NCBI GenBank assembly: GCA_900314485.1
Contig: OMVL01000001.1
Coordinates: forward strand, 1 to 64,000
Reading direction: 5' to 3'
From: an uncultured Eubacteriales bacterium
Lineage (GTDB): Bacteria; Bacillota; Clostridia; Oscillospirales; Oscillospiraceae
Length of the DNA stretch: 64,000 nt
Under the pieces are notes generated by a model that did not search any database, was not told the origin of the DNA, and saw only the letters and a list, made by a program, of their open reading frames with translations. The translations under genes were made by a program, and so were the position numbers. Shown here piece after piece: positions 27,185 through 35,666 of this stretch (its first letter is position 1; each line of letters opens with the position of its first letter).

Positions 27185-27955
27185 ATGAGAAATATCGCCC
27201 TTCAGCTCATGTATGTGGGAACAGCCTATCACGGCTGGCAGAAGCAGAAAAATGCGGAGACGGTTCAGGAGACTCTGGAGCAGGCCATCTCCAAGGTGGT
27301 AAAGCACCCAGTGAAATTCACCGGGGCGGGCCGCACGGATGCGGGCGTCCACGCACGGGTCTATATCGCCAATTTCCGCACTACCTGCAATATTCCCTGC
27401 GGCCGGATGCCCCTGGCCTTCAACGCCCGTCTGCCGGAGGACATTGTGGTGGTCTCTGCCCGGGAGGTCTCCGAGGGCTTTAACGCCATCGGCTCCTGTA
27501 TTCGTAAGGAATATACCTATCAGGTCTACAATTCCAGAATACGCAATGCCTTCTATGTGGATCGGGCCTACTTCTATCCAAAACACCTGGACGAACAGAT
27601 CATGTCCGAAGCGGCTCAGGTTTTCGTCGGTACCCACGATTTTGCCGCCGTCCGGGATGTGGGCACCAATGTCCGTTCCACTGTCCGCACCGTACACTAC
27701 TTTGATGTGGTACGGGAGGGGGACCTGATCACCTTAAAGGTCTGCGCCAACGGTTTTCTCTACAATATGGTCCGCATCATGGTAGGTACCGTGCTCTATG
27801 CGGCGGAGGGCAAGCTGACTCCGGAGGGCATTGCGGACATCCTCCGCAGAGGAAACCGGGTGGAGGCCGGCCCTACTGTCCCGCCGGGCGGCCTTTATAT
27901 GACAAGACTCTGGTACAACGAACCCGTCGGTCTGGACACAGACCTGGAGGAATAA
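27185..27955 (+). CDS. truA: tRNA pseudouridine(38-40) synthase TruA
   Basis: A 256-residue enzyme that makes pseudouridine at positions 38-40 of tRNA anticodon arms. The catalytic Asp52 is in GRTDAGVHA, and the motifs YHGWQKQ at the start and MVRIMVGT near the end are typical. ACGGAAGGAG precedes the ATG. It follows ecfT as in many Firmicutes, where ecfA1-ecfA2-ecfT-truA is a conserved run. Confidence 0.95.
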   Translation: MRNIALQLMYVGTAYHGWQKQKNAETVQETLEQAISKVVKHPVKFTGAGRTDAGVHARVYIANFRTTCNIPCGRMPLAFNARLPEDIVVVSAREVSEGFNAIGSCIRKEYTYQVYNSRIRNAFYVDRAYFYPKHLDEQIMSEAAQVFVGTHDFAAVRDVGTNVRSTVRTVHYFDVVREGDLITLKVCANGFLYNMVRIMVGTVLYAAEGKLTPEGIADILRRGNRVEAGPTVPPGGLYMTRLWYNEPVGLDTDLEE

Positions 27956-27959
27956 ACTC

Positions 27960-29165
27960 ATGGCAGATAAAAAGTTTGAAGCGGAAGCCGATACCGGCGA
28001 AGAGCAGATGCAGGAAAAAAGAGGGATCGGTGCCCTGCGCATCCTGCTGCGGATCCTGACCTCTATCCTGACGGTCATCCTCATTGCGGTGGCCGTCCTG
28101 CTGGTGGTCAACCGGGACCGAATCAATCTGGACTCTATCAAGCGCTATATGACATATCGGGCGCTGGAGACCAACGAGGAGGGCCTGGGTACCGCCTTTT
28201 CTGTCGGGGAGGAAAAGGTGCTGTCTTACGGCGTGCTGAATAACGCCTTGGTGCTTTGCAGCGAAAACCGGATCCAAATTTTCTCTGACCGGGGCAGCCA
28301 GTTTGAGGACATTTCCGTCTCCATGAAGCGGCCTGTCATCAGCACGGCAGGGGACTACGCCGTGGTGTATGACGCCGGCGGCAGCGACCTCTATCTTTTC
28401 TCCGACCGGCAGGAGATCTATCACTACGCCACCGAGGGGGACTATGCCCTCATCTCCGCCCGTGTAAACGAACACGGCTGGATGTCGGTGGTGGAGGAGG
28501 CCTCCGGCTATAAGGGGGTCGTCACCGTATATGACGCCAGACAGGAGCCCCAGGTGACCGAGCGGATCTCCTCTCAATTCGTCATGGATGCGGCAGTGTC
28601 TGCGGACAATAAGCAGCTGGCGGTTCTCACCATCGGTCAGTCCGGAGCCAGCTTTCTCTCTACGCTGACCATGTACAGCACGACGGACGGCGAAGCGCAG
28701 GAGACCCAAACCTATACCAACGCCACCATCATTGACATGCGCTGGGATCATTCCGGCGTCTGGCTCCAGCAGGAATACGGTGTCCAGCGCCTGAACAATC
28801 AGTACGAGCAGGTGGCCAACTGGCAGAATAATACCCTCTACCTGCAGGGCTATTCCCTCAGCGGGGAGGGCTATGCGGTGGAGTATTTCAGCCGCTATCG
28901 CTCCGGCACCACAGGACAGCTGGTGATTATCGGCAGCAGCGGCAATGTGGCGGGTACCCTGAACGTGAACGAGGACATCCTGTCCCTGACCACCGCAGGG
29001 AAATATATCGCCGTTTTGACCCAATCCAAGCTGACGATCTACACCAGTGACTTTACGGAGTATGCCTCCGTGCCCAATACCACGGGTATCCTGCAGGCGC
29101 TGATGCGTGAGGACGGAACAGCCATTCTGGTCACGGCAGAGACTGCAAACGTCTACCTGCCCTGA
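27960..29165 (+). CDS. DUF5711-like membrane-anchored protein
   Basis: A 401-residue protein with an acidic cytoplasmic tail of about 23 residues, one membrane helix (about residues 24-47, RILTSILTVILIAVAVLLVV) and a long extracellular part made of repeated beta strands, like a beta propeller. The pattern matches the Clostridia DUF5711 family of unknown function. It lies five bases after truA and 12 bases before a CvpA-like gene, a pairing that suggests an envelope role by inference. Confidence 0.7.
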   Translation: MADKKFEAEADTGEEQMQEKRGIGALRILLRILTSILTVILIAVAVLLVVNRDRINLDSIKRYMTYRALETNEEGLGTAFSVGEEKVLSYGVLNNALVLCSENRIQIFSDRGSQFEDISVSMKRPVISTAGDYAVVYDAGGSDLYLFSDRQEIYHYATEGDYALISARVNEHGWMSVVEEASGYKGVVTVYDARQEPQVTERISSQFVMDAAVSADNKQLAVLTIGQSGASFLSTLTMYSTTDGEAQETQTYTNATIIDMRWDHSGVWLQQEYGVQRLNNQYEQVANWQNNTLYLQGYSLSGEGYAVEYFSRYRSGTTGQLVIIGSSGNVAGTLNVNEDILSLTTAGKYIAVLTQSKLTIYTSDFTEYASVPNTTGILQALMREDGTAILVTAETANVYLP

Positions 29166-29177
29166 TGGGAGTTTGCG

Positions 29178-29849
29178 ATGAATCTATTTGACATTATTAT
29201 TTTGGCCGTCCTGGTCATTTTCACTCTGATGGGCGCCCGAAAGGGACTGATTATGACCATCTGCGGCCTGGTTGCGGCAGTGCTGGCCCTGACCGGCGCC
29301 AGACTGGCGGCAGATCAGTTTTCACCCGCTCTGGCCTATGCCATCGAGCCCAGTATTCGTGATGCGGTCTATTCCCAGATGGAGACCTCTGTCTCTCAGC
29401 AGACGGAAGGTCAGCAGCCCTTTCAATGGGAAGAGGAGGACGGCGGCCTGTTGGAGCAGATTTTTGATTCTGACTTTTATCAGTACTTCATCGACTCGGT
29501 GGAGGTCACAGTCCAGGATCAGGTCCACCAGGTCACAGCAAATGCCGCCGATGCGGTTGCGGCCTCTCTGGCCCGGAGCGTTGCATGGCTTTCGACCTAT
29601 CTTCTGGCCTTCCTCCTCATCCTCTTTGCCGGCCACCTGCTGGGGCGGGCGCTGGATCTGGCGGCCCGCTTGCCCGGACTGCGGTTTGTCAATCGCTCCC
29701 TGGGCGGGCTGTGCGGCTTTTTACAGGGGGCGGTCATTGCGGCGGTGATCTGCTCTCTGGGCGTGGGCTTTGGCCTGATCCCCAAGGAGAGCGTGGAGAG
29801 CAGTACCCTTTTGGCGCTGTTTTCCGCATTCAGTACCATTTCCCTGTGA
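29178..29849 (+). CDS. CvpA family membrane protein
   Basis: A 223-residue protein with a CvpA-like N-terminus (LFDIIILAVLVIFTLMGARKG), two helices at the start and two in the C-terminal half (ending VIAAVICSLGVGFGL), and an acidic extracellular insertion of about 80 residues between them. CvpA proteins are linked to colicin V secretion in E. coli and to unknown envelope functions elsewhere. GGGAG stands before the ATG. It is the last gene before the clpE leader. Confidence 0.75.
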   Translation: MNLFDIIILAVLVIFTLMGARKGLIMTICGLVAAVLALTGARLAADQFSPALAYAIEPSIRDAVYSQMETSVSQQTEGQQPFQWEEEDGGLLEQIFDSDFYQYFIDSVEVTVQDQVHQVTANAADAVAASLARSVAWLSTYLLAFLLILFAGHLLGRALDLAARLPGLRFVNRSLGGLCGFLQGAVIAAVICSLGVGFGLIPKESVESSTLLALFSAFSTISL

Positions 29850-29854
29850 TGAAT

Positions 29855-29882
29855 TTGCGAAAAGACGAAATTTGTTCATAAT
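29855..29882 (+). promoter_or_regulatory. Candidate promoter of the clpE leader
   Basis: TTGCGA (29855-29860), 16-base spacer, CATAAT (29877-29882). An alternative pair is TTGTTC (29873-29878) and TAACAA (29895 onward). No CtsR-type GGTCAAA repeat was found. Confidence 0.35.
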
Positions 29883-29939
29883 TTTGTGATAAGCTAACAA
29901 AAAACTGGCGAGTCAGCTCCGTCTATCAGGAGGAATCGT

Positions 29940-30059
29940 GTGACAGATCACGCTGTGATCGCATTTGAGGCGTACTGCTCACCCCCTGCGGGGCAACCGC
30001 AGCGCATGCCAAAATCTCCATCTGCCGCTTATGGAGATTTTTATTGTGATCGGTGCTGA
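29940..30059 (+). CDS. Leader ORF of 39 codons before the ClpE-like gene
   Basis: A GTG start at 29940 has a perfect AGGAGG (29928-29933) six bases upstream, and the frame runs to TGA at 30057-30059. The predicted peptide starts MTDHAVIAFEAYCS, is Pro-rich in the middle and ends FYCDRC, so it has Cys13 and a terminal CxxC (Cys36, Cys39). It is soluble and matches no family I know. Its last third is translated through the terminator-like hairpin at 30011-30041 and it stops 27 bases before the clpE ATG. It is most likely a regulatory leader peptide, or a small protein; decay of a duplicated clpE start is the alternative. Confidence 0.5.
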   Translation: MTDHAVIAFEAYCSPPAGQPQRMPKSPSAAYGDFYCDRC

Positions 30060-30084
30060 CATGAAGCGGCAGAATGGAGATTTT
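30011..30084 (+). promoter_or_regulatory. Mutually exclusive hairpins upstream of clpE
   Basis: The segment 30011-30030 can pair two ways. With 30031-30041 it makes an 11-bp stem AAAATCTCCAT/ATGGAGATTTT with a 9-base loop and a following U-rich tract, like a terminator. With 30064-30084 it makes a 20-bp stem with one bulged A that buries the GGAG of clpE. The 14-base ATGGAGATTTTTAT occurs twice (30031 and 30074). Confidence 0.6.
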
Positions 30085-30085
30085 T

Positions 30086-32656
30086 ATGCAGCCTGTACTG
30101 TGTTCGAAATGCCATAAAAATATGGCTGTGATCTTTGTCACGAAAATGGAAAACGGGGAGTCCAAGAATGAGGGCTACTGCCTGAACTGCGCCAAGGGAA
30201 TGGGCATTAAGCCTGTGGATGACCTGCTGAGCAAAATGGGTATCTCAGAGGACGATGTGGAAAACCTGACCAATGAGATGATGTCCGCCTTTGGCGGCCC
30301 CGAGGCGCTGGAGTCCATGATGGAAAACCAGGGGCAGCCGGTGGAGGATGACGACGAGCAGGAAGAGGGCAAGACTGCCACCTTCCCCTTCCTCAGCCGC
30401 CTTTTCGGCGGCCAGAACAGCCAGAAGGAGGATGCTCCCTCTGCCAATCCCGGCCGCAAGCAGGAGCAGAACGGCCGCAAGGACGGACCTGACCCTAAAA
30501 ACCAGAAGCGGAAGTTTTTGGAGAACTACTGCATCTGTCTGACCCGGCGCGCCCGCGAGGGCAAGCTGGACGGCGTCATCGGCCGGGACGAGGAGATCGC
30601 CCGTGTCATGCAGATCCTGAACCGCCGCCAGAAGAACAACCCCTGTCTCATCGGCGAGCCCGGCGTGGGTAAGACCGCCATCGCAGAGGGTCTTGCCCTG
30701 CGCATCGTCTCCGGCAATGTGCCCTATAAGCTGGTGGACAAAGAGGTCTATCTGCTGGACCTGACCGCCCTTGTGGCCGGCACTCAGTTCCGGGGTCAGT
30801 TTGAGAGCCGGATGAAGGGGCTGATCGAAGAGGTCAAGCGCATCGGCAATATCATCCTTGTGATCGACGAGGTCCACAACATCGTGGGCGCCGGCGACGC
30901 AGAGGGCTCCATGAACGCCGCCAACATCCTCAAACCCGCCCTCAGCCGTGGAGAGATCCAGGTCATCGGCGCCACCACCTATAACGAGTACCGGAAGTAT
31001 ATCGAAAAGGATGCTGCGCTTGAGCGGCGTTTCCAGCCCGTCAATGTGGCCGAGCCGTCTATTGACGACACTACTAAAATTCTGGAGGGTATCGCCCACT
31101 TCTATGAGGACTACCACCAGGTCATTATCCCCAAGCCGATCCTCCGCAATGCGGTGACCCTCTCCGAGCGATACATTACCGATCGGTTCCTGCCGGATAA
31201 GGCCATTGACCTCATTGACGAGGCATGCTCGGATGTCAACCTGCACAACAAGACGCTGGCCCGTCTGGCTGCCATCCACAAGGAGCGGGCGGACCTTGCC
31301 AAGGAGCGGGAGCTGATTCTGTCCGCGCAGGAGCAGCAGTCCACCGAGCGCTCCGCCAGGCTGAAGGAGAATGAGCAGAAGCAGTCCCGCTGCCGCCAGC
31401 AGCTCAGCGCCATCAACCACGAGGCCATGAGCCTGCAAAACGACCTGTCTATTGACTCCCAGCGCCGGGAAGAGCGCCTGCGCCTGATCAGCCAGCACTC
31501 AAACCAGCTGCGCAGTGAGCTGCAGGAGCTGCAGGATGAGCGCAGTGCCCTTCAAAACGTCCCTGAGGACGACCGGGGCTACGAGCGCATTGCTCACCTG
31601 CGCAGTCTGGAACTGCGTCTGGACGAGGAGGAGGCCGCCCTCAACGAGGTGGGGCGTCCCACCCTGGAGCTGGAGAATCTGGCTCGGGTCATCGAGCTTT
31701 GGACCAATATCCCCGCCAGCCGCATCCAGGAGGAGGAGTTTGCCCGCCTGAATGAACTGGACACCCGGCTGAAACAGCATATCATTGGCCAGGACGAGGC
31801 GGTGGACGCCGTCACCCGTGCCATCCGCCGCAATCGTGTGGGCATCTCTCCTAAGCATAAGCCCGTCTCCTTCATCTTCGTCGGCTCCACCGGCGTGGGT
31901 AAGACGGAGCTGGTCAAGCAGCTGGCCCAGGACCTGTTTAACAGTCCTGAGTCCCTCATCCGTCTGGATATGTCGGAATTTATGGAGAAGCATGCCGTCT
32001 CACGGATCGTCGGCTCTCCTCCCGGCTATGTGGGCTATGATGAGGCCGGGCAGCTGACCGAGAAGATCCGCCGCAAGCCCTACTCCGTGGTCCTCTTTGA
32101 CGAGATCGAAAAGGCTCACCCTGACGTACTGAACATCCTGCTTCAGATTCTGGACGACGGCCAGATCACTGACGCCCACGGCCGTAAGGTCAATTTTGAA
32201 AACACTGTCATTGTCATGACCTCCAACGCCGGCAGCGGCAGCCAGACAGGCAGTGTGGGCTTCGGCCGCTCCGCTCAGGAGCAGGACAAGGAGAAGACGA
32301 TGAAGGCCCTTCAATCCTTCCTGCGGCCGGAGTTTATCAACCGTGTGGACGAGATCGTCCACTTCAACCGGCTCAGTGAGGAGAACTTTAAGGGCATTAC
32401 GGGCATTATGCTCCGGGAGCTTCAGGCCTCTCTCCGGGAGAAGGAGATTGACTTCACCTGGGACGACGCTCTGGTGGAATACCTGACCCACAAGTCCTAT
32501 TCCGTGACCTACGGCGCCAGGAATCTGCGCCGTCTGATCCAGAAGGAGCTGGAGGACGAGATCGCTCAGTATCTGATCCAGCACTATGAGCATCCGATCA
32601 GCAAGCTGACCGCCACCGTCCGGGAGGACAAGATCGTCCTCGCAGGCGAGTGGTAA
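30086..32656 (+). CDS. ClpE-like ATP-dependent Clp protease ATP-binding subunit
   Basis: An 856-residue Hsp100 unfoldase. Instead of the usual ClpC N-domain it starts with a McsA/ClpE-type zinc finger (Cys6, Cys9, Cys32, Cys35), then a low-complexity charged linker to about residue 145, AAA domain 1 (GEPGVGKT), a coiled-coil middle region of about 120 residues, and AAA domain 2 (GSTGVGKT). The VGF loop in GSVGFGRS is the ClpP-docking tripeptide, so it should work with ClpP. The long coiled coil is nearer ClpB than B. subtilis ClpE. The ATG at 30086 has GGAG six bases upstream; an in-frame ATG at 30074 overlaps that site. clpE is the closest name, not certain. Confidence 0.85.
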   Translation: MQPVLCSKCHKNMAVIFVTKMENGESKNEGYCLNCAKGMGIKPVDDLLSKMGISEDDVENLTNEMMSAFGGPEALESMMENQGQPVEDDDEQEEGKTATFPFLSRLFGGQNSQKEDAPSANPGRKQEQNGRKDGPDPKNQKRKFLENYCICLTRRAREGKLDGVIGRDEEIARVMQILNRRQKNNPCLIGEPGVGKTAIAEGLALRIVSGNVPYKLVDKEVYLLDLTALVAGTQFRGQFESRMKGLIEEVKRIGNIILVIDEVHNIVGAGDAEGSMNAANILKPALSRGEIQVIGATTYNEYRKYIEKDAALERRFQPVNVAEPSIDDTTKILEGIAHFYEDYHQVIIPKPILRNAVTLSERYITDRFLPDKAIDLIDEACSDVNLHNKTLARLAAIHKERADLAKERELILSAQEQQSTERSARLKENEQKQSRCRQQLSAINHEAMSLQNDLSIDSQRREERLRLISQHSNQLRSELQELQDERSALQNVPEDDRGYERIAHLRSLELRLDEEEAALNEVGRPTLELENLARVIELWTNIPASRIQEEEFARLNELDTRLKQHIIGQDEAVDAVTRAIRRNRVGISPKHKPVSFIFVGSTGVGKTELVKQLAQDLFNSPESLIRLDMSEFMEKHAVSRIVGSPPGYVGYDEAGQLTEKIRRKPYSVVLFDEIEKAHPDVLNILLQILDDGQITDAHGRKVNFENTVIVMTSNAGSGSQTGSVGFGRSAQEQDKEKTMKALQSFLRPEFINRVDEIVHFNRLSEENFKGITGIMLRELQASLREKEIDFTWDDALVEYLTHKSYSVTYGARNLRRLIQKELEDEIAQYLIQHYEHPISKLTATVREDKIVLAGEW

Positions 32657-32689
32657 GAGAGACGACACAACAGGGAGGAGGTGATCTGG

Positions 32690-33592
32690 ATGCTGGATGT
32701 CTGTCTGCTGGGAACTGGCGGCACCATGCCCCTGCCTGGCCGCTGGCTGACGTCGCTGGTGCTGCGCTGTAACGGACGGAGCCTGCTGATCGATGCGGGA
32801 GAAGGCACCCAGATTGCAGCACGAGAGGCCGGATGCAGCTTTAAAAATCTGGATACCATCTGCATTACCCACCTCCACGCCGACCATACCGCCGGACTGC
32901 CCGGCCTGCTGCTCACCATGGGCAACATGGATCGGACAGAGCCGGTGACGGTGATCGGCCCCAACGGCATCCGGCGTGTTATGGAGGCAGTGAAGGTCAT
33001 CGCCCCGGAGCTGGCGTTTGATGTCAGGGTGACAGAGCTGGAGGAGGGGAGCGCCCGGACTATTTCTTTGGGAGACTGGGATGTTATAGCTTTTCCTCTC
33101 CGTCATACTGTCCCCTGCTTCGGCTATCAGGCCGTGGTGCCCCGGAGAGGGAAGTTCGACCCCATGCGTGCCCTGGAAGCCGGCATCCCCAAGCAGCTGT
33201 GGAAACGCCTGCAGCAGGGAGAGACGGTGGAAGGCTTTACGCCGGACATGGTGCTTGGTCCCGCCCGACGGGGGGTGAAGCTGGTCTACGCCACCGATAC
33301 CCGCCCTGCCAAGGCGCTGTACAAGGCGGCAGTGGACGCCGACCTTCTCATCTGTGAGGGTATGTACGGTGAGCCGGACAAGCTGCCCAAGGCAAAGGAG
33401 ACCTGCCACATGATGTTTGGGGAGGCTGCCAAGACCGCCCTGTGTTCGGGTGCAAAGGAGCTGTGGCTCACCCATTTCAGCCCGTCGCTCAATCATCCGG
33501 AGGACTATCTCCAGTCGGCCCAGGCGATTTTCCCCCATACATCCCTGGGAAAGAGCGGCAGAAAAACAGTGCTCCAGTTCCCGGAGGACTGA
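32690..33592 (+). CDS. rnz: Ribonuclease Z
   Basis: A 300-residue metallo-beta-lactamase-fold endonuclease that trims tRNA 3' ends, mainly those without encoded CCA such as the tRNA-Leu here. Zinc ligands are seen in HLHADH (61-66), and in DTRPA and LTHFSPS toward the C-terminus; GTGGTMPLPGR at the start is typical. The ATG at 32690 is favoured because GGAGGAGGTGATC, nearly a full anti-SD complement, precedes it; an in-frame GTG lies inside that site. A terminator follows. Confidence 0.93.
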   Translation: MLDVCLLGTGGTMPLPGRWLTSLVLRCNGRSLLIDAGEGTQIAAREAGCSFKNLDTICITHLHADHTAGLPGLLLTMGNMDRTEPVTVIGPNGIRRVMEAVKVIAPELAFDVRVTELEEGSARTISLGDWDVIAFPLRHTVPCFGYQAVVPRRGKFDPMRALEAGIPKQLWKRLQQGETVEGFTPDMVLGPARRGVKLVYATDTRPAKALYKAAVDADLLICEGMYGEPDKLPKAKETCHMMFGEAAKTALCSGAKELWLTHFSPSLNHPEDYLQSAQAIFPHTSLGKSGRKTVLQFPED

Positions 33593-33607
33593 CCATACCG
33601 GAATCAG

Positions 33608-33639
33608 CATCAGAGAGGAAGTGCCTCTCTGATGTTTTT
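33608..33639 (+). terminator. Terminator of rnz
   Basis: A perfect 11-bp stem CATCAGAGAGG/CCTCTCTGATG with loop AAGTG, followed by T5. Confidence 0.92.
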
Positions 33640-33640
33640 G

Positions 33641-33669
33641 TTTACATAGTTTTGAAAAGTAGATATAAT
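33641..33669 (+). promoter_or_regulatory. Promoter of the debranching enzyme operon
   Basis: TTTACA (33641-33646), 17-base spacer, TATAAT (33664-33669), directly after the rnz terminator. Confidence 0.8.
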
Positions 33670-33701
33670 AGGGGTATATGATTGGCAGAGGAGAATCGAC
33701 T

Positions 33702-35651
33702 ATGAAATTTACCTTCGGCAAACAGGATATGCCTTCCCTGGAACGGGCGGAGGAGAGCTGCTGGCTGCTGACCAACGGACTGGGGGGCTATATGTCCGCT
33801 ACCATGGCCTACTCCGTCAACCGGGGAGATATGGGCATCCTTGTCTCTTCCGTTCAGGCGCCCAACCACCGCATGACCCTGGTCCACCGCCTGTCAGAGG
33901 AGCTGACTGTACGAGGAGAGCGGACCCCTCTTTCTTCCCAGTCCTATTCCGACGGCAGAGCGCCGGAGACGGGCTATCGCGCGCTTTCCTCCTTTGAGAT
34001 GGAGTACGCACCCCGCTGGTGCTATGAGGTCTCTGGGGTGCAGCTCATCCGCCGCTGTGCCATGGAGTACGGGGCAAATACGGCGGCGATCCTCTATACC
34101 GTACATAACCGCTCCGGCGCCGACTGTCGGCTGGACATCCGCCCTTGGCTGCAATTCGCCCCCAAGGGAGACGCTCCTCAGGAGAAAAAGCAGTTTGCCC
34201 TCACCGGCAATACCGTCTCCGCTGAGGGGCAGACCCTCTATATCAAAACTGACGGCGGCCTCACCCCGGAGGAACTGACTCACGAACGGCTGTACTACGC
34301 CTATGACGAGCGGGACGGCAGAACGGCCTCCGGCTATGTCGCCAGCTGCTGCAAGATCACCTGCTCCGTCCCTGCCGGAGCGTCAGCGGAGTTTGAACTG
34401 ATCCTCTCCGATGCTCCTGTGACCAAGAGCGGGCGGACGATTCTGGAGGAAATGGTGGAGCGCAGGCGACAGCTGGAGCGTCAGTCCGGCCTGACCCACG
34501 AGGTGGCCCGCCAGCTTGCCCTCAGCGCCGATGCCTTTCTCGTCCGCCGTGCATCCACCGGTGGAGACAGCATCATCGCCGGCTATCCCTTCTTCGGCGA
34601 CTGGGGCAGAGATACCATGATCGCCCTTCCCGGCTGCACCCTCTCCACCCGCCGGTATGACACAGCCAAGAGCATCCTCCGAACCTTCCTGGCCTATGAG
34701 AAGGACGGCCTTGTGCCCAACCTCTTCCCGGAAGGGACGGCAAAGCCGGAATATAACACGGTGGATGCGGCCCTGCTGCTCATCAACAGCATCTGGCTGT
34801 ACCACCAAAAGACGGGAGACACCGACTTTGTCCGGGAGGCCTGGCCGGTGCTCAAGCGGATTGTATCGGCCTATCAGACCGGCACCCATTACGGCATCGG
34901 TATGGACAAGGACGGACTGATCCGCGCCGGCGAGGGCCTTGCTCAGGTGACCTGGATGGACGTCTGCGTGGAGGGCATTCTGCCCACCCCCAGACACGGC
35001 AAGCCGGTGGAGATCAACGCCTACTGGTACAACGCGCTCTGCGTCATGGAGCAGTTTGCCCCGCTGGCAGGGGAGGACGGTACGGAGTACGGCAGGCTGG
35101 CACAGAAGGTGAAGGAGTCCTTTGTCCCGGCTTTCTGGATGCCGGAGCGGGGCTGCCTGAAGGATGTCGTCTCCGGCACCAGGGCAGACACCCAGATCCG
35201 CTGCAATCAGATCTGGGCGGTGACGATGCCCTTTACCATGCTCTCCCATGAGCAGGAGGTGCAGGTGGTAGATACGGTCCACCGCCATCTTTACACCCCC
35301 TGCGGCCTGCGCACCCTCTCTCCGGAGGATCCGGAGTTCCATCCCACCTACGGCGGTCCCCAGCGGGAGCGGGACATGGCCTATCATCAGGGCACTGTCT
35401 GGCCCTTCCCTGTGGGAGCCTATTATCTGGCCCGGCTGAAAGTGGGGAAGTACGCGAAAGAGACGGCTGACGAAGTGGGCCGGCAGCTGGACGCACTGTA
35501 CAGCGCACTGCGGGAGGGCTGCATCGGCCAGATCCCGGAGATTTACGATGGCCTTGTACCCACCTTTAGCAGAGGGTGCTTTGCCCAGGCGTGGAGCGTA
35601 GGCGAGCTGCTGCGGGTCTATGAAGCCCTGGAAGAGATCAAGCGTAATTGA
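33702..35651 (+). CDS. Glycogen debranching enzyme (amylo-alpha-1,6-glucosidase)
   Basis: A 649-residue enzyme with the N-terminal GDE_N domain (WLLTNGLGGYMSATMAY, VNRGDMGILV) and a C-terminal (alpha/alpha)6 glucosidase barrel with GDWGRDTMIALPG and PTPRHGKPVEINAYW. This is the archaeal/bacterial GDE type, which releases alpha-1,6-linked glucose from trimmed glycogen branches. The protein has no signal peptide. GAGGAG lies eight bases before the ATG at 33702. It starts an operon with the alpha-glucosidase and the HAD hydrolase. Confidence 0.92.
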   Translation: MKFTFGKQDMPSLERAEESCWLLTNGLGGYMSATMAYSVNRGDMGILVSSVQAPNHRMTLVHRLSEELTVRGERTPLSSQSYSDGRAPETGYRALSSFEMEYAPRWCYEVSGVQLIRRCAMEYGANTAAILYTVHNRSGADCRLDIRPWLQFAPKGDAPQEKKQFALTGNTVSAEGQTLYIKTDGGLTPEELTHERLYYAYDERDGRTASGYVASCCKITCSVPAGASAEFELILSDAPVTKSGRTILEEMVERRRQLERQSGLTHEVARQLALSADAFLVRRASTGGDSIIAGYPFFGDWGRDTMIALPGCTLSTRRYDTAKSILRTFLAYEKDGLVPNLFPEGTAKPEYNTVDAALLLINSIWLYHQKTGDTDFVREAWPVLKRIVSAYQTGTHYGIGMDKDGLIRAGEGLAQVTWMDVCVEGILPTPRHGKPVEINAYWYNALCVMEQFAPLAGEDGTEYGRLAQKVKESFVPAFWMPERGCLKDVVSGTRADTQIRCNQIWAVTMPFTMLSHEQEVQVVDTVHRHLYTPCGLRTLSPEDPEFHPTYGGPQRERDMAYHQGTVWPFPVGAYYLARLKVGKYAKETADEVGRQLDALYSALREGCIGQIPEIYDGLVPTFSRGCFAQAWSVGELLRVYEALEEIKRN

Positions 35652-35666
35652 AAGGGGAGCATGACG

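Noticed and set aside
29980..30010. GCGGGGCAACCGCAG, resembling part of a T-box or ZTP riboswitch
   Set aside because: The T-box consensus AGGGTGGNACCGCG and the remaining conserved stems are absent, and the segment is inside the leader ORF.
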